Position numbers and translations under genes: made by a program
NCBI RefSeq assembly: GCF_024807035.1
Contig: NZ_JANUCQ010000001.1
Coordinates: forward strand, 557,990-621,989
Source: Methanococcus voltae PS
GTDB lineage: Archaea > AGJL01 > Methanococci > Methanococcales > Methanococcaceae
Length of the DNA stretch: 64,000 bases
Direction of reading: 5' to 3'
Shown here: positions 37,402 through 46,750 of the stretch, piece by piece
Position numbering within the stretch: the stretch's first letter is position 1
Layout of the letters: every line of letters starts with the position of its first letter
Notes under the pieces: generated by a model
The model's database searches: none
What the model was told of the DNA's origin: nothing
What the model saw: only the letters and a program-made list of their open reading frames with translations

Positions 37402-37950
37402 ATGGCAAGAAAAAAGGTTAAAAAAACCGCATCTGCAAAATTAGTGGATGATAGGATATTAGTACATGATAGGAATGCAATTTCAAGACTAAACGAAAAA
37501 CGATACGGAGAATTGCACGATAATTTTTTATCATTGTCACTAGTAGAGGGTCTATATCTTACATATAAGGAATGGATAGTAGTAGCAAAAGGAAATAAAA
37601 GAGAAGGGTACAAAACAATTGATTTTGAGGAGCTATTCGAAATAGTAAACGAAATAAGTCCAAAATTATGCTCAAAATACTTAGTATATAAAGATTTGAG
37701 GACGAGGGGCTATACAGTTAGAACTGGTTTAAAATACGGTTCAGATTTCAGACTTTACGAAAGGAACAATATTGATGAGATACACTCTAAATATCTTGTG
37801 AAGGTTTTCACTGAAGAAATGCCTTGCGAATTATCCGAAATGACAGGTTTTGTTAGGGTGGCTCATTCCGTTAAGAAGCAACTGATAGTTGCAATTTTAG
37901 ACGCTGACGGAAGTGTAGTTTACTATAATATGGGATATTTAAGACTTTAA
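37402..37950 (+). CDS. endA: tRNA-splicing endonuclease
   Basis: EndA cuts bulge-helix-bulge introns from archaeal pre-tRNA and pre-rRNA. The 182-residue protein has the short homotetramer-type length (M. jannaschii EndA has 179). The catalytic residues are in place: Tyr in LKYGSDFRLYER, His in GFVRVAHSVKKQ, and Lys in the same VKKQLIVAILD strand region. The N-terminal domain is basic (MARKKVKKTASAKL). The start follows CGTGATAAT. RaSEA, a tRNA modification enzyme, follows 120 nt downstream on the same strand, which may be a small tRNA-processing unit. Confidence 0.96.
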   Translation: MARKKVKKTASAKLVDDRILVHDRNAISRLNEKRYGELHDNFLSLSLVEGLYLTYKEWIVVAKGNKREGYKTIDFEELFEIVNEISPKLCSKYLVYKDLRTRGYTVRTGLKYGSDFRLYERNNIDEIHSKYLVKVFTEEMPCELSEMTGFVRVAHSVKKQLIVAILDADGSVVYYNMGYLRL

Positions 37951-38070
37951 ATACAATATATATTTTAGTATATTGTATCATAGTATAAGAATAATATAAA
38001 AAATAAAAATAAATAAAGTAATTAATATATAATCTAAAATTAAATATTAAAACTAAATATTAAAGGTAAG

Positions 38071-39258
38071 ATGATGACCAAATTTATTGATATGGAAGAA
38101 ATGGAAAAATTTTTAAAAGAAAATAGGGCAAGACAACTAAGGAAAAGAAAAGAAATAGACCCTGATAGGGCTATTGCTACCTGGATACAGGATGATATCT
38201 TTGTAGACCAAACAATGGGTAACAGTTTTACAATTATTTTGCGAACAAAAGGTTGTAAGTGGGCATATGTAAGCGGGGGCTGTACAATGTGCAGTTATTT
38301 AATGGATGCTTCGCCTGTTGATATTTCCACTGAAAACATTATAAAACAATTTACGCAGGCACTCGAAAGAAATTTAAATATAAAAGAAGATGCGACCGAT
38401 GAAGAAAAAGCTGAAAATATAAAAACACTTAACAAAAAATTTAAAAAAGGCTTTTCAATAAAAATGTTTACATCAGGAAGCTTTTTAGATGAGTTCGAGA
38501 TTACAAAGGATGCTCAAAAATACATATTTAGTAAAATTTATGAATTAAGAGAAATGGGCTACAATATAAAAGAAGTGGCAATCGAATCACGTGCTGAATT
38601 CATAAACGATGAAAATATGAAATTTATTAGAGATAACCTTAAAGACATAAACATCGAAATCGGGGTCGGTATCGAATCCTTTAACGAGCAAATAAGAAAT
38701 ATTGCAATACACAAAGGAGTTTCAAATGAAACAATCATAAATGCGTTTAATGTAGCTAAAAAGTACGACGTAGGTATGAAATGCTATATTTTAATAAAAC
38801 CGCCTTTCATAACCGAGCAGGATGCAATAAATGATGCAATAGCCTCTGCAAATAAATGTATCGAATTAGGAAGTAGTAGAATTTCATTCTGTCCTGCTTC
38901 AATTCACAAAGGAACCATAATCGAAATGTTATGGAAAAAGAACCAATACAGACCGCCATATTTATTAAGTCTCTTAAAAATTGTAAAAGAAGTAAAACAA
39001 GCAAATCCTAACGCTTTAGTAATGTGCGATACTTCAGGTATACCTTCAAAAAGAGGAGCTCACAACATATTAGATTGCGAATGTAACTCAAAAATTAAGG
39101 AAATTTTGGGAGATTTCACAATAACACAAGATATAGAACTTTTAGATTATGAAAATGGACAATATGATTGTTGTAAAGAAAAATGGGAACAATTCATTGA
39201 ATTTGAAAATAATAATTATGTGCCTTTAGGTGATGAAAAATTGATATTGGGTAATTAA
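38071..39258 (+). CDS. raSEA: RaSEA-type radical SAM enzyme, archaeosine synthesis
   Basis: RaSEA works with ArcS to convert preQ0-lysine at tRNA position 15 to archaeosine. The 395-residue protein belongs to the radical SAM subgroup formerly known only as TIGR01210: the cluster region reads TKGCKWAYVSGGCTMCSY, with three cysteines in the family's wide spacing. IEIGVGIESFNEQIRN and KCYILIKPPFITEQDAI are the Elp3-like barrel blocks that follow. Late cysteines (LDCECNS, YDCCKEKW) lie in the C-terminal part. Two ATGs stand in tandem at the start behind AAGGTAAG. It follows endA on the same strand. Assignment comes from the cysteine motif and family memory. Confidence 0.85.
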   Translation: MMTKFIDMEEMEKFLKENRARQLRKRKEIDPDRAIATWIQDDIFVDQTMGNSFTIILRTKGCKWAYVSGGCTMCSYLMDASPVDISTENIIKQFTQALERNLNIKEDATDEEKAENIKTLNKKFKKGFSIKMFTSGSFLDEFEITKDAQKYIFSKIYELREMGYNIKEVAIESRAEFINDENMKFIRDNLKDINIEIGVGIESFNEQIRNIAIHKGVSNETIINAFNVAKKYDVGMKCYILIKPPFITEQDAINDAIASANKCIELGSSRISFCPASIHKGTIIEMLWKKNQYRPPYLLSLLKIVKEVKQANPNALVMCDTSGIPSKRGAHNILDCECNSKIKEILGDFTITQDIELLDYENGQYDCCKEKWEQFIEFENNNYVPLGDEKLILGN

Positions 39259-39494
39259 AATATTATCTAATATTATCTAATATTCTCTATTTATTATTTT
39301 TTTATTTATTAATTATTTTTAGTTATTTCAGCTATTTTAACTTAATTTACCTAAAGTTAGTTTATTTTATCATATTTCTAAATTTTTTAAATAATTATAC
39401 CGCATATAGAACCATATGGAAAATTATATATACAATCTTTTAAAAAAATATTATATGGTCTTAGGGGTACTGTATATATAGCAAAGGTGTAAAA

Positions 39495-39749
39495 ATGGTT
39501 TTTGAAGATACATTTATAATAACTACTGCCAACCAAATTCCAGGGGTGGAGCTATACACATTAGGCATAGTTTCTGCTACTTCAAAAAATGCAAACGTTG
39601 ACGAGATTGTACAAGCCCTAGAAGCGCTTGTAAAAGCTAAAGAAGGTGGCTTTGCATTAATAGGATTTACTTTGGTATATACAGATGGAGAATTATTGGG
39701 GTATGGAACAGCTGTGAAAGCAGACGAAGGACAATTTGTGATGGGATAA
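39495..39749 (+). CDS. Small protein resembling YbjQ/UPF0145 half-domain
   Basis: An 84-residue protein beginning FIITTANQIPGVELYTLGIVSATS, which resembles the N terminus of YbjQ/UPF0145 proteins (IITT...IPGYEI...LGVVSG), followed by an alanine-rich helix and the strand pair FALIGFTLVYTDGELLGYGTAVKAD. It is shorter than full YbjQ (about 105 residues) and lacks the R-EAL...A-ELGA segment, so only a distant relationship is claimed. GGTG is 5 nt before ATG. Strong TATA-like sequences lie upstream (39426-39436, 39471-39479). It precedes the formate region but has no known link with it. Confidence 0.7.
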   Translation: MVFEDTFIITTANQIPGVELYTLGIVSATSKNANVDEIVQALEALVKAKEGGFALIGFTLVYTDGELLGYGTAVKADEGQFVMG

Positions 39750-40240
39750 TCCAAAAACCCAAAGTGTAGAATAATACATAATTAAATAAATAATTAAATA
39801 CATATAATAATACATAAGATACATACGTAAAATAATAAATAATATATACATAATAAAATTATAAAATTTTTAATTAATTTTTAGCCTCACGTAAGAAAGT
39901 TATATTAACTTTAAAATAAATTGGTAAAATAATAGTTACAATACATTATATTACAATTATATTATATTACAATTATATTATTTTCATTTTTATTATTTTT
40001 AATCAAAAGCTTGTAAAAACACATGGATTATTAATATTTTTAAATACCTCATTTGATTATCTAATTGCTTAACTATTCAGAATTGTAATCGATATATACA
40101 ATATAAATTGACTTATAATTGAATAATCTCTAGATTAATTTATTCAATAGTTAACTACATTATATTAACAATTCCAATAATGCAATGTAAAGCAATTACG
40201 AGGTAGAAAGCTTAAAAAACTACTATATAACGTTTTTGAT
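39750..40240. other. AT-rich spacer upstream of the fdhC leader
   Basis: About 490 nt of A/T sequence with short repeats (for example ATTATATTACAATTATATTA near 39950-39980). No gene is visible. A TATA-like element CTATATAACG at 40223-40232 is a good promoter candidate for the structured leader that follows. Confidence 0.4.
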
Positions 40241-40245
40241 ATGAA

Positions 40246-40390
40246 CTGAACTGATACCTATTTATATTTATACTTACATATGTGAGGATAGTACCCCACA
40301 AGACCACAAGACCACAAATGAATAAATTGTGAAGGGTAATGTTGAACGAAGAAACTGTTCAAAGATTCAGTATCAGATAATTTGTTCAAA
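40246..40390 (+). promoter_or_regulatory. Structured 5' leader of fdhC, candidate regulatory RNA
   Basis: The region before fdhC folds on the coding strand: CTGATAC (40251-40257) pairs with GTATCAG (40370-40376), enclosing a hairpin TTGAAC (40342-40347) / GTTCAA (40357-40362). A second GTTCAA (40384-40389), outside the closing stem, could pair with the same TTGAAC, so two exclusive folds are possible. Between them ACCACAAG is repeated; its CACAA copies can each pair with TTGTG at 40327-40331, and ACCC near 40292 with GGGT near 40334. A TATA box about 20-25 nt before 40251 would start the RNA here, giving a 5' UTR of about 320 nt. No known riboswitch class was recognised. Confidence 0.45.
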
Positions 40391-40576
40391 TATTTAATAC
40401 CTAAATATTGAATATTGAATATAAAATATATCTAATATAGAAAATAATGTTAAAATGTTAATTAATTGTTAAATAACTATCAAATATTTAATTAAATATT
40501 AAAGAAATATTAGAAAGATATTAAAATAGTTATTATTTGAACTAAAGATAATATTATTATATTTGGAGGTAATATT

Positions 40577-41404
40577 ATGGTTGACATGAACCCGCCTGAC
40601 AAAATGGTTGACATTGCAGGAAATGCAGGACAAACCAAAGGTAATTTATCAATGGACCAACTTCTTTTAAGAGGTATCATGGGTGGAGCTTACATCGCTA
40701 TGGGTGGTGGACTTGCTACTGTTGTAGGTACTGGTATCGGTGCAGCAATGGGTGCAGGATTCGGTAAATTCATGGCTGCAGCTGTGTTCCCTGTGGGTTT
40801 GGTTTTAATTATTATAACCGGTATGGAATTAGTTACAGGAGACATGATGCTCTTACCAGTTGCTATGTTCCAAAAGAAAACATCATTCTCAAAATTGATG
40901 AAAGTATGGATTTATGTTTATATTGGTAACCTTATTGGTTCATTATTATATGCTTTCTTAATGGCATATGGGCCATTACAATCATTCGACAAATCAACAG
41001 GTGCTGCCACAGTTAACGCATTCGGTCAGAGCGCTATCGCAACCGCTGAAGCTAAGGTTTTACCTTACATGGCTGCAGGCGGTATGGGCTGGTTAGCAGC
41101 ATTACTTAAAGGTATTGGTTGTAACTGGTTAGTTAACTTAGCTGTTATTGGTTCAATGGCTGCTACAAGTATCCTCGGTAAAGTTATTATGATATGGTTC
41201 CCGATTATGGCCTTCGTTGCTACAGGATTTGAGCACTGTGTGGCTAACATGTACTTCATACCTGCTGGTATGATGTTAGGAGCTGGTGTTACAGTAGCTG
41301 ACTGGTGGATTTGGAATATTATTCCAGTAACTATCGGTAACATATTAGGTGCAGTTATCTTTGTAGCTATGGTTTACCACTACGCATACAGCAAAAAAAT
41401 TTAA
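40577..41404 (+). CDS. fdhC: Formate transporter FdhC (FNT family)
   Basis: FdhC imports formate for oxidation by formate dehydrogenase. The 275-residue protein is an FNT-family pentameric channel protomer with six membrane segments; family blocks include LLRGIMGGAYIAMGGGLAT, LVTGDMMLLPVAMF, and the second-half GIGCNWLVNLAVIGSMAATSILGKV and FEHCVANMYFIPAGMM (the FNT signature with conserved His). The start follows a strong GGAGGTAATATT. It heads the formate cluster fdhC - OB-fold protein - carbonic anhydrase - fdhA - fdhB, an order that I recall from M. maripaludis as well. Confidence 0.97.
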   Translation: MVDMNPPDKMVDIAGNAGQTKGNLSMDQLLLRGIMGGAYIAMGGGLATVVGTGIGAAMGAGFGKFMAAAVFPVGLVLIIITGMELVTGDMMLLPVAMFQKKTSFSKLMKVWIYVYIGNLIGSLLYAFLMAYGPLQSFDKSTGAATVNAFGQSAIATAEAKVLPYMAAGGMGWLAALLKGIGCNWLVNLAVIGSMAATSILGKVIMIWFPIMAFVATGFEHCVANMYFIPAGMMLGAGVTVADWWIWNIIPVTIGNILGAVIFVAMVYHYAYSKKI

Positions 41405-41898
41405 TTTATTAAATAATTTAAAATTTATTAATATATCCCCAAATATTAATAAATTATCAATTTAGTAAATTAATACCTTATTAATACCTTATTTATTATT
41501 TATTAGATAATAAACGTAGATAATAATTTTAAACTAATGCACATTTGTTTAAATCAAAAACTAAATAATTACAGTATTTAATTAGTAAATCTAAACATAT
41601 ATTCCAATAAAACAATATTCCCAAAATATTCCCAAATTAAAGTATATTCTCGATATATCTCAAAGATTTTACGACGAACTGTATAATCTGTTTAAATTTA
41701 CATTTTATGTAAAAGTGTAACAATCCAATCAATATGAATTTGTTAATTTGTATTTAATCACTAATATTAAATGACAATCAAACAATCATAAAATATAGTA
41801 ATAGCATAATGCGCCAAATTTAAATTATATTTAAATTAATAATTAATGCTAACTAAATTATTAATTAAATTATTAATTTTAAAACCTAAGGTGAAACT
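41405..41898. other. AT-rich spacer after fdhC
   Basis: 494 nt of AT-rich sequence. It contains no convincing reading frame. Repeated CCCAAATATT and CCCAAAATATTCCCAAATT-like units occur near 41436-41640. A promoter for the next gene is expected near its end. I found no strong hairpin. Confidence 0.4.
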
Positions 41899-42438
41899 AT
41901 GAATATAAAAACGGGATTAAGCTTTAAAGAGATATTATATCACGCTAAAACTACACCCTCAGCCACAGCTTCTTTAATAATATGGACGGCATTTTCTGTG
42001 TGGGCAACCATACAGTCCAATAATCCTTGGTTATTCGTAGTATGTATTCCATTCATCTTGGGTTTAACATTAATTCCTCTAAAAGTTTCTAAAATGAATA
42101 GAAATTTGTCAAACGATTTACTGCCACAATATATCGGTTCGACAAAAGAATATAAAATTTCAGAAATTACTAAGGACAAAGTAAATGAAAAAGTTAAGTT
42201 GGTTGGAACCCTGGATAAAGTTATCTATGGGGTATCTGCAAAGCCAACCATACGATTAAAAGATAATTCCGGTGAAATATACGCCAATTTAATAGCCCCC
42301 ATCCCCGAAGATATTAAAAAAGGCGACATCGTTGAATTATATGGCGTTGTAGCCAAACATTATTATTTATTTGGGTTCATAGGTATTCCAAAATTGTGGA
42401 AGCCTAAAATATACGGTATCGGATTAATTAAGCCATAA
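41899..42438 (+). CDS. Membrane protein with OB-fold-like domain, formate cluster
   Basis: A 179-residue protein of unknown function. Two membrane segments lie at about residues 22-38 (TASLIIWTAFSVWATIQ) and 44-60 (LFVVCIPFILGLTLIPL). The remaining 110 residues look like an OB-fold beta barrel: VKLVGTLDKVIYG, PTIRLKDNSGEIYANLIAP, DIKKGDIVELYGVVAKHYY. Such NfeD/OB-type modules sit at membranes in other systems, but no direct homologue is recognised. GGTG is 5 nt before ATG. Its place between fdhC and carbonic anhydrase suggests a link to formate/CO2 metabolism, by context only. Confidence 0.78.
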   Translation: MNIKTGLSFKEILYHAKTTPSATASLIIWTAFSVWATIQSNNPWLFVVCIPFILGLTLIPLKVSKMNRNLSNDLLPQYIGSTKEYKISEITKDKVNEKVKLVGTLDKVIYGVSAKPTIRLKDNSGEIYANLIAPIPEDIKKGDIVELYGVVAKHYYLFGFIGIPKLWKPKIYGIGLIKP

Positions 42439-42689
42439 TCCTTGCCAATAAGCCACAATGGCCTAAGTAAATATTTAATTCTAACATTTAAAGTCTAACA
42501 ATTTAATTATACGTTTAATATTCATTAAGCTATAATTAAACCCTATTATCACTGCTTTTTGCAGAATTATATTAAGCATTAAATTAACCTCTCTAATATA
42601 TAGTTTAAACAAAATATCATAATTTTAGAACATATTTATATTTTCAATTTTTTCAAGTTTTTATTGTTATTAAACAATTCTATATACAA

Positions 42690-43163
42690 ATGAGTAGTAA
42701 AGGTGAAATTATCGGAGCAGAAGCCAGACCAAAAAAGAAATTAGCAGTAGTAACTTGTATGGATACAAGACTTGTAAACTTTTTAAATGAAAAAATGGGT
42801 CTCGAAAGAGGCGATGCAAAAGTTATCAAAAATGCCGGAAATATCATAACAGAAGACGCTTTAAGGTCTTTAGTAGTTGCTATATACTGCTTAGGTGCTG
42901 AAAAGATAGCCATAGTTGGCCATACTGACTGTGGAATGGCAGGGGCAGACACTGCAGAAATAAAGAAAGAAATGATAAGAAGAGGCGCAAATCCATACTT
43001 TACAACAGACTTCGATGCTTGGATAGGTAAAATGGATGATGAAGAAGAAAACGTTAAAAGAGGTGTGGAGTTAGTTAAAAACCACCCTGCAATCCCTAAA
43101 GACGTAGAAGTTGAAGGTCTTATCATAGACATCGTTACTGGAGAAATTACAAAATTAGTATAA
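42690..43163 (+). CDS. Beta-class carbonic anhydrase (Cab type)
   Basis: This enzyme interconverts CO2 and bicarbonate. The 157-residue protein has the beta-class zinc ligands and catalytic dyad: Cys-Asp-Arg in VVTCMDTRLV, and His-x2-Cys in IVGHTDCGMAG, with KVIKNAGNIIT between, as in the methanogen enzyme Cab. In this cluster it may capture or supply CO2 for the formate dehydrogenase reaction. The start is uncertain: ATG 42690 has no ribosome-binding site, while a perfect AAAGGTGAAATT at 42699-42710 leads to ATC (42711), giving a protein seven residues shorter. ATG 42690 is kept because family members need the N-terminal arm. Confidence 0.92.
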   Translation: MSSKGEIIGAEARPKKKLAVVTCMDTRLVNFLNEKMGLERGDAKVIKNAGNIITEDALRSLVVAIYCLGAEKIAIVGHTDCGMAGADTAEIKKEMIRRGANPYFTTDFDAWIGKMDDEEENVKRGVELVKNHPAIPKDVEVEGLIIDIVTGEITKLV

Positions 43164-43590
43164 TTGCAAAACTTACTTAATTAAATAATTAAATAATTAA
43201 ATAATTAAAGTAATTAAAGTAATTAAAGTAATTTTACACTAAATATGCCTAATTGTAAGAACTTAAAAAGAGCTTTGTAAGAACTTAATACAAATACATT
43301 AATTTTTTGTGAAAATGTAATCAAAATTAATAACTAAATGACCATTAAGTAGTTTAATTTATAAATAAACAAATAATATTTGAACAACTAGCGAATTACA
43401 ATTAATTTATTAATAAATTAATCAAAAGATTGAATTATTTGAATATTTTTAAAAAATAACTGTAAATTATGGAAAAATACTTAAAAAACACAGAAAGATT
43501 TTAATACAATGAGTATAGTACCTTACACGATTGTAAAATAGAATCTAAAAACTAAAAAATAAAGATTTTCAAATGAATTTATGTTAGTTT
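43164..43590. other. AT-rich spacer with tandem 8-9 nt repeats after carbonic anhydrase gene
   Basis: The first 70 nt contain tandem units of TAATTAAA then GTAATTAAA (about 43179-43232). The rest is AT-rich without a recognisable gene. This is the first part of a 1.28-kb gap before fdhA. Confidence 0.45.
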
Positions 43591-43593
43591 TGA

Positions 43594-43785
43594 AATCTGG
43601 ATGATGCAGTATAAACGACTCGTTATGCTTGCGGACACCTTTTAAAATTAACATGGAGTCAGTAAATTTTACTAAATAAGCCGTCAATTTGGGTTGAATC
43701 TCCGAGATTTAAGTTTAAATTGCATAGTCTATATTAAATGTCTAAATTAACAACATATCCGAGCCTAACGACGTGTATGTTAATC
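43594..43785 (+). ncRNA. Candidate structured RNA segment between carbonic anhydrase and fdhA
   Basis: A more GC-rich stretch (43591-43640 is about 44% G+C by hand count) within the long gap. Three hairpins are visible: 43609-43628, with loop ACT and stem AACG/CGTT extended after a one-base bulge; 43694-43712, an 8-bp stem TTGAATCT/AGATTTAA with loop CCG; and 43752-43781, AACATA/TATGTT, extendable with a 3-nt bulge to outer TTAA/TTAA pairs. The segment lies about 660 nt upstream of fdhA, so it could be an independent small RNA or part of a very long fdhA leader. No known RNA family was recognised, and strand is inferred. Confidence 0.35.
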
Positions 43786-44315
43786 ACCTAGATATCCGAA
43801 TATATTCAAAAATTTAGTAAATTCAAAGGATTTATGAAGTATTTCCTAAATAATCTAAATAACTTAAGTTACATGGAATAACCTGAAACTCTGTGTAATA
43901 CGATAAGTCAATAAATACAAAAAAATATTGAATATTTCAAAATACAACTCTAAATTAACTCTAATATATACACATTTAAAAATAAAAAATTTCAAATACG
44001 TTTCAAATACAAAATTGAAATTAATACGTTTCAAGCATTATATAGTATATGACAATCTTTGCGAGTCGGATATAAATTACAATCTTTGTAACTTATATCT
44101 TATGCTCGTATTTTGTTTTATATTAAAATGCAGATACAATTCTATTGCTAATTTATTTGTATTTATGATTTTATCATAAAATTTCATCACTAAATATTAC
44201 ATTAGATTTAGCTTATATTGATAATAATATACATTAATTAAAATTTAAAAATATACTGAATATTACATTATATTACATTATAACTAATTATTTATCAAAT
44301 TTATCAATTTATCAT

Positions 44316-44339
44316 GAAGATGTTAGCGGTGGCATCTTT
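44316..44339 (+). promoter_or_regulatory. Hairpin 110 nt before fdhA, candidate 5' SECIS or regulatory stem
   Basis: GAAGATGTT (44316-44324), loop AGCGGT, GGCATCTTT (44331-44339) forms a 9-bp stem that includes G-T pairs. It is the only compact stem in the 500 nt before fdhA. Archaeal SECIS elements have a GAA/A internal bulge below a short GC stem; this hairpin starts with GAA but does not show the full consensus, so it is only a candidate. In M. jannaschii the fdhA SECIS has been placed in the 5' UTR, which makes the position plausible. Confidence 0.3.
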
Positions 44340-44448
44340 ATTTACAAGTAAATACAATACATATACTGCATACAATATTTACACATGAATTAACATCATA
44401 CATATATACTTTAAAAATATTCAACAAATGATTTAATACGGTGATATT

Positions 44449-46476
44449 ATGACAGGTCTAAAATTTGTCCATACGGTCTGTCCTTATTGTGGTACTGGTT
44501 GTGGTATCGACTTAGTTGTTAGAGACGACAAAGTAGTTGGTACAAACCCATTCAAAAGGCACCCTGTAAACGAAGGTAAAACTTGCATTAAAGGAGCATA
44601 CTGCCACGAATTTGTGCACAGAGAAGACAGACTTAACAGCCCATTAATTAGAAAAAACGGCGAATTAGTTAAGGCTTCCTGGGACGAGGCAATCGACTTT
44701 ATAGTAAGCAAATTAAAAACTTACGGAAAAGATGAAGTAGGATTTTTCTCATCTGCAAGATGTACAAACGAAGACAACTATGTTTTCCAGAAATTCGCAA
44801 GAGCAGTTATGAAAACGAATAACGTAGACCACTGTGCGAGGTTGTGACACTCTGCTACTGTTGCAGGATTAGGCCAAGCATTTGGTTCAGGAGCTATGAC
44901 AAATTCGATACTTGATATAGAAGAAGCAGATTGCATTCTTATCATTGGTTCGAATACATTTGAACAACACCCTTTAATTGCAAGAAGAATTATCAAGGCA
45001 AAAGAAAACGGTACAAAAGTTATCGTTATCGACCCAAGATACACACACACAGCAAAACAAGCTGACAAGTACTTGCAGTTAGTTCCAGGTTCAAATACCG
45101 CTATGTTAAACGGTATTATGCACGTAATTATTAAGGAAAACCTCATCGACGAGGAATTTATCAAAAACAGAACTAAAAATTACGAAGAACTTAAGAAAAC
45201 AGTTGAAAAATATACGCCTGAATACGTTTCAAAAATAACACACGTACCTGCAGAAGATATTGAAGAAGTTGCAAGAATGTACGCAAGTGCAAACGCTGCT
45301 TCCTTATTGTACTGTATGGGTATAACTCAATTCATACATGGAGTTAACAACGTAAAATCATGCTGTAACCTTGCAATGATTACCGGAAACATGGGAAGAC
45401 CAGGAACTGGTGTTAATCCATTGAGAGGTCAAAACAACGTTCAAGGTGCTTGTGACATGGGTGCATTACCTAACGTATACCCAGGTTACCAAAATGTAAC
45501 AGCAACACAGGAAAAATTCCAAGAAGCTTGGAAAACTGATTTAGACCCTAACCCAGGTTTCGCAATTCCTGATATGCTTGATGAAGCAGGTAAAAAAATC
45601 AAATGTTTATATGTTATGGGAGAAAACCCAATGGTTTCAGACCCTGACTTAAACCACGTAAAACACGCTTTAGGTGATTTAGACCTCTTAATCGTTCAAG
45701 ACTTATTCTTAACTGAAACTGCACAAATTGCAGATGTAGTTTTACCAGGTGTTTCTTGGGCTGAAAAAGACGGTACATTCTCAAACACTGAAAGAAGAGT
45801 TCAGAGAGTACACAAAGCTGTAGAACCATTAGAAGGTGCTATGGTAGATTGGGAAATCGTTAAATTAATCGGAGAAAAGATGGGACACCCTGAATTGTTC
45901 GAATTTAACACACCTGAAGAAGTATTCAACGAAATTACTTCAGTAACTCCTCAGTACGCAGGTATGACTTACGATAGACTTGGTGTAGATGGATTACACT
46001 GGCCATGCAAAACCCCTGAAGACCCAGGAACTCCAATATTACACAAGGAAAAATTCTTAACCGCTGACGGTTTAGGAGTTATGTTCCCTATTGAATATGG
46101 AGACCCTGCAGAGTTGCCAGACGCTGAATACCCAATGATTTTAACAACTGGAAGGGTTATATTCCACTACCACACCGGTACAATGACCAGAAGAAGTAAA
46201 CACTTAGATGAAGAGCTTTCAGAAGGTTTCATTGAGATACACCCTGAAGATGCTAAGGAAATGGGTATTAAGGATAAACAGTCAGTTAAAGCAACCACTA
46301 GAAGGGGCGAAGTTGTAGTTAAGGCAAGAATCACACCTAACATCAAGAGAGGCGTTGTATTTATGCCATTCCACTTCGCAGAAGCTGCGGCAAACACTTT
46401 AACTAATCCTGCACAAGACCCTAACTGTAAGATACCAGAGTACAAGGTATGTGCTGTAAAGATTGAAAAAGCTTAA
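44449..46476 (+). CDS. fdhA: FdhA, selenocysteine-containing formate dehydrogenase alpha subunit
   Basis: FdhA oxidises formate at a Mo- or W-bis-pyranopterin site. The frame is open for 676 codons apart from TGA at 44845-44847 (residue 133), flanked by NVDHCARL and [15 protein letters not shown], exactly where other FdhA/FdhF proteins carry the metal-ligand Cys or Sec. I therefore read TGA as selenocysteine and the gene as intact, 675 residues. The N-terminal [4Fe-4S] ligands are Cys11, 14, 18 and 46 ([17 protein letters not shown]). MGDs-binding blocks include [24 protein letters not shown] and [15 protein letters not shown] is 5 nt before ATG. FdhB follows after 274 nt. Confidence 0.97.
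44845..44847 (+). other. Selenocysteine codon (TGA) of fdhA
   Basis: In-frame TGA at codon 133, within the active-site motif CARL[11 protein letters not shown]. The reading frame and homology resume immediately after it, so it is recoded rather than a stop. Recoding in archaea needs a SECIS in the mRNA untranslated region; none is obvious after the gene. Confidence 0.96.
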
Positions 46477-46750
46477 TTAAGCTTAAATTACGATATAAGT
46501 TGATTAAATTGAAATAAAATGCTAATTAGTAATTATTATTTTAAATTTAATTCACTTACTTATTTAATTTAACTTAATTTACTTAATTTAAAATTACTTA
46601 TTAAACACGTTGCTAATTCTTATCTAAACCTATTAACTTAGATTAAAATTTGAATAAAAGCATAAAATATTGTAAAATATTGTAAAATATTCCAATATTC
46701 TAAATATTCCAATATTATAAAGTATTATAAAAGTATAAAACGGTGGAATT

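Noticed and set aside
43598-43672. Box C/D guide RNA
   Set aside because: ATGATGC resembles a C box but the final base is wrong and no CTGA D box lies at a proper distance.
43928-44179. 83-codon frame in the gap before fdhA
   Set aside because: Asn/Ile/Tyr/Lys-rich composition expected of random AT-rich DNA, no GGTG site before its ATG.
44449-44847. fdhA as a gene broken by a nonsense codon
   Set aside because: The TGA lies at the conserved Sec/Cys site and the frame and homology continue straight after it; read as selenocysteine.
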